A stretch of DNA of 64,000 bases from Castor canadensis. Its lineage: Eukaryota > Chordata > Mammalia > Rodentia > Castoridae. Under the pieces are notes generated by a model. It was not told the DNA's origin. It ran no database searches and saw only the letters and a program-made list of their open reading frames with translations. The translations under genes were made by a program, and so were the position numbers. The stretch lies in NCBI RefSeq assembly GCF_047511655.1, contig NC_133391.1:130852906-130916905 (forward strand), given 5' to 3'. Shown here piece by piece: positions 63,246 through 64,000 of this stretch (position 1 is its first letter; each line of letters opens with the position of its first letter).

Positions 63246-64000
63246 AATGAAGACAACTATACAAGTGATGTTACAGGAAACACCTCTGAAAAAAACCAAG
63301 TACTTTATAGTTTTGCTGGTGATTGTTGGTACAGGAGCAGGGGTGGGGGAGTATCCCTTTTTCATGTGACCAGGTACTCTATATTCATAAAGCAACCCTG
63401 AATCTCTTGAATGTGATCTAATAAGGAGATTCTAACAACTCCTAGAGGACCAGGCACCTTATTCCAAACAAAGTTAGAGGGAATCTAAGGCAGTGATAAA
63501 TTATAAATAACCAACAGAGGACCAGGGTTGTAACTTCTAGACAATACTATCAGAAGGCTTCTAAAAGGAGGTGAGTTGCACTTTGAAGAAAATATTAATC
63601 TTCTTTGTTATGGATGTAGCAATTTTATGCACATAATTTTTTTAAATGAGGTAATGTCCAGAGGTTTTTTAAACAAGGTAAAGCAGAGATGATTTAAGAT
63701 CAGTAAATGATGTGGGTAACAAAGTATGATTTGGAAAATGGTTTACTGAGAAAGCTAGTCCATGAAATAAATGAAATCCAAAATCCTTTCTGTTCACACT
63801 GCACAGCAGAGAGAGCAGATACCACTGGGCTGAGAAAGAGGCATTGTCTCCAAAAAAGAGAAGAAAGCAGCAGCTGAAGGGCTAATGTCATCTGAGTAGA
63901 GCAGCACTTAGTGTCCTGCTCAAGAGAGGGATGGGCTCTGTATGGCCAGCATGGGCCAGCTGCTTCATCTTTGGAGACTTGAGAGCAATGGAGCAGGAGG
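63246..64000. other. Unrecognised sequence to window end
   Basis: No gene or repeat family supported. Confidence 0.45.

Overview
This is vertebrate, specifically eutherian and rodent-like, chromosomal DNA. It is AT-rich and intron/desert-like, full of LINE-1 copies, 7SL-derived B1-type SINEs, tRNA-derived ID-like SINEs, B1+ID composite SINEs, ancient L2/MIR/MER20/MaLR fossils and (CA)n or (GATA)n microsatellites. The ID-like consensus and the B1-ID composites fit a squirrel-like or castorimorph rodent; beaver is my best guess, from memory of its SINE sequence and not proven here. No prokaryotic-style operons, CRISPR arrays or phage modules are present.

Only one convincing cellular protein-coding gene lies in the 64 kb: an intact, single-exon actin on the + strand at 55685-56818 whose residue pattern matches beta-actin-like protein 2 (ACTBL2). 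It is followed by an AT-rich probable 3' UTR with several poly(A) signals and then a TIR-bounded DNA-transposon fossil at 58316-58795.

Layout. 1-5 kb: old L1 fragments (+ strand), with a nested young L1 tail (3656-4019), a composite SINE and an unidentified GC-rich block. 5-9.8 kb: SINEs and unique sequence. 9827-16774: a complete but dead full-length L1 on the - strand, bounded by a perfect 15-bp target-site duplication, with a YY1-type box at its 5' end. 16.8-25 kb: mostly unique, with an MIR and L2 fragments. 24.4-29.8 kb: old repeats (L1M, a B1-ID SINE, an MaLR-type LTR). 29.9-43.6 kb: unique DNA with MIRs, a long L2 copy (34.2-35.5 kb), MER20 and SINEs. 43.7-51 kb: an L1 3' fragment, MIR and L2 pieces. 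51022-53418: a 5'-truncated, very young L1 (- strand) whose ORF2 frame is still open, with a perfect 15-bp TSD. 53.4-64 kb: the ACTBL2 locus, another very young L1 3' tail (59954-60101, + strand) and an ID SINE with intact Pol III boxes.

The genes do not work together as a pathway. The notable biology is the intact actin retrogene with an unusual N terminus, flanked by near-identical inverted L1 tails, and an L1 family whose endonuclease, reverse-transcriptase, YY1 and G-rich 3' UTR landmarks can be read directly. I found no evidence for a new multi-gene system.
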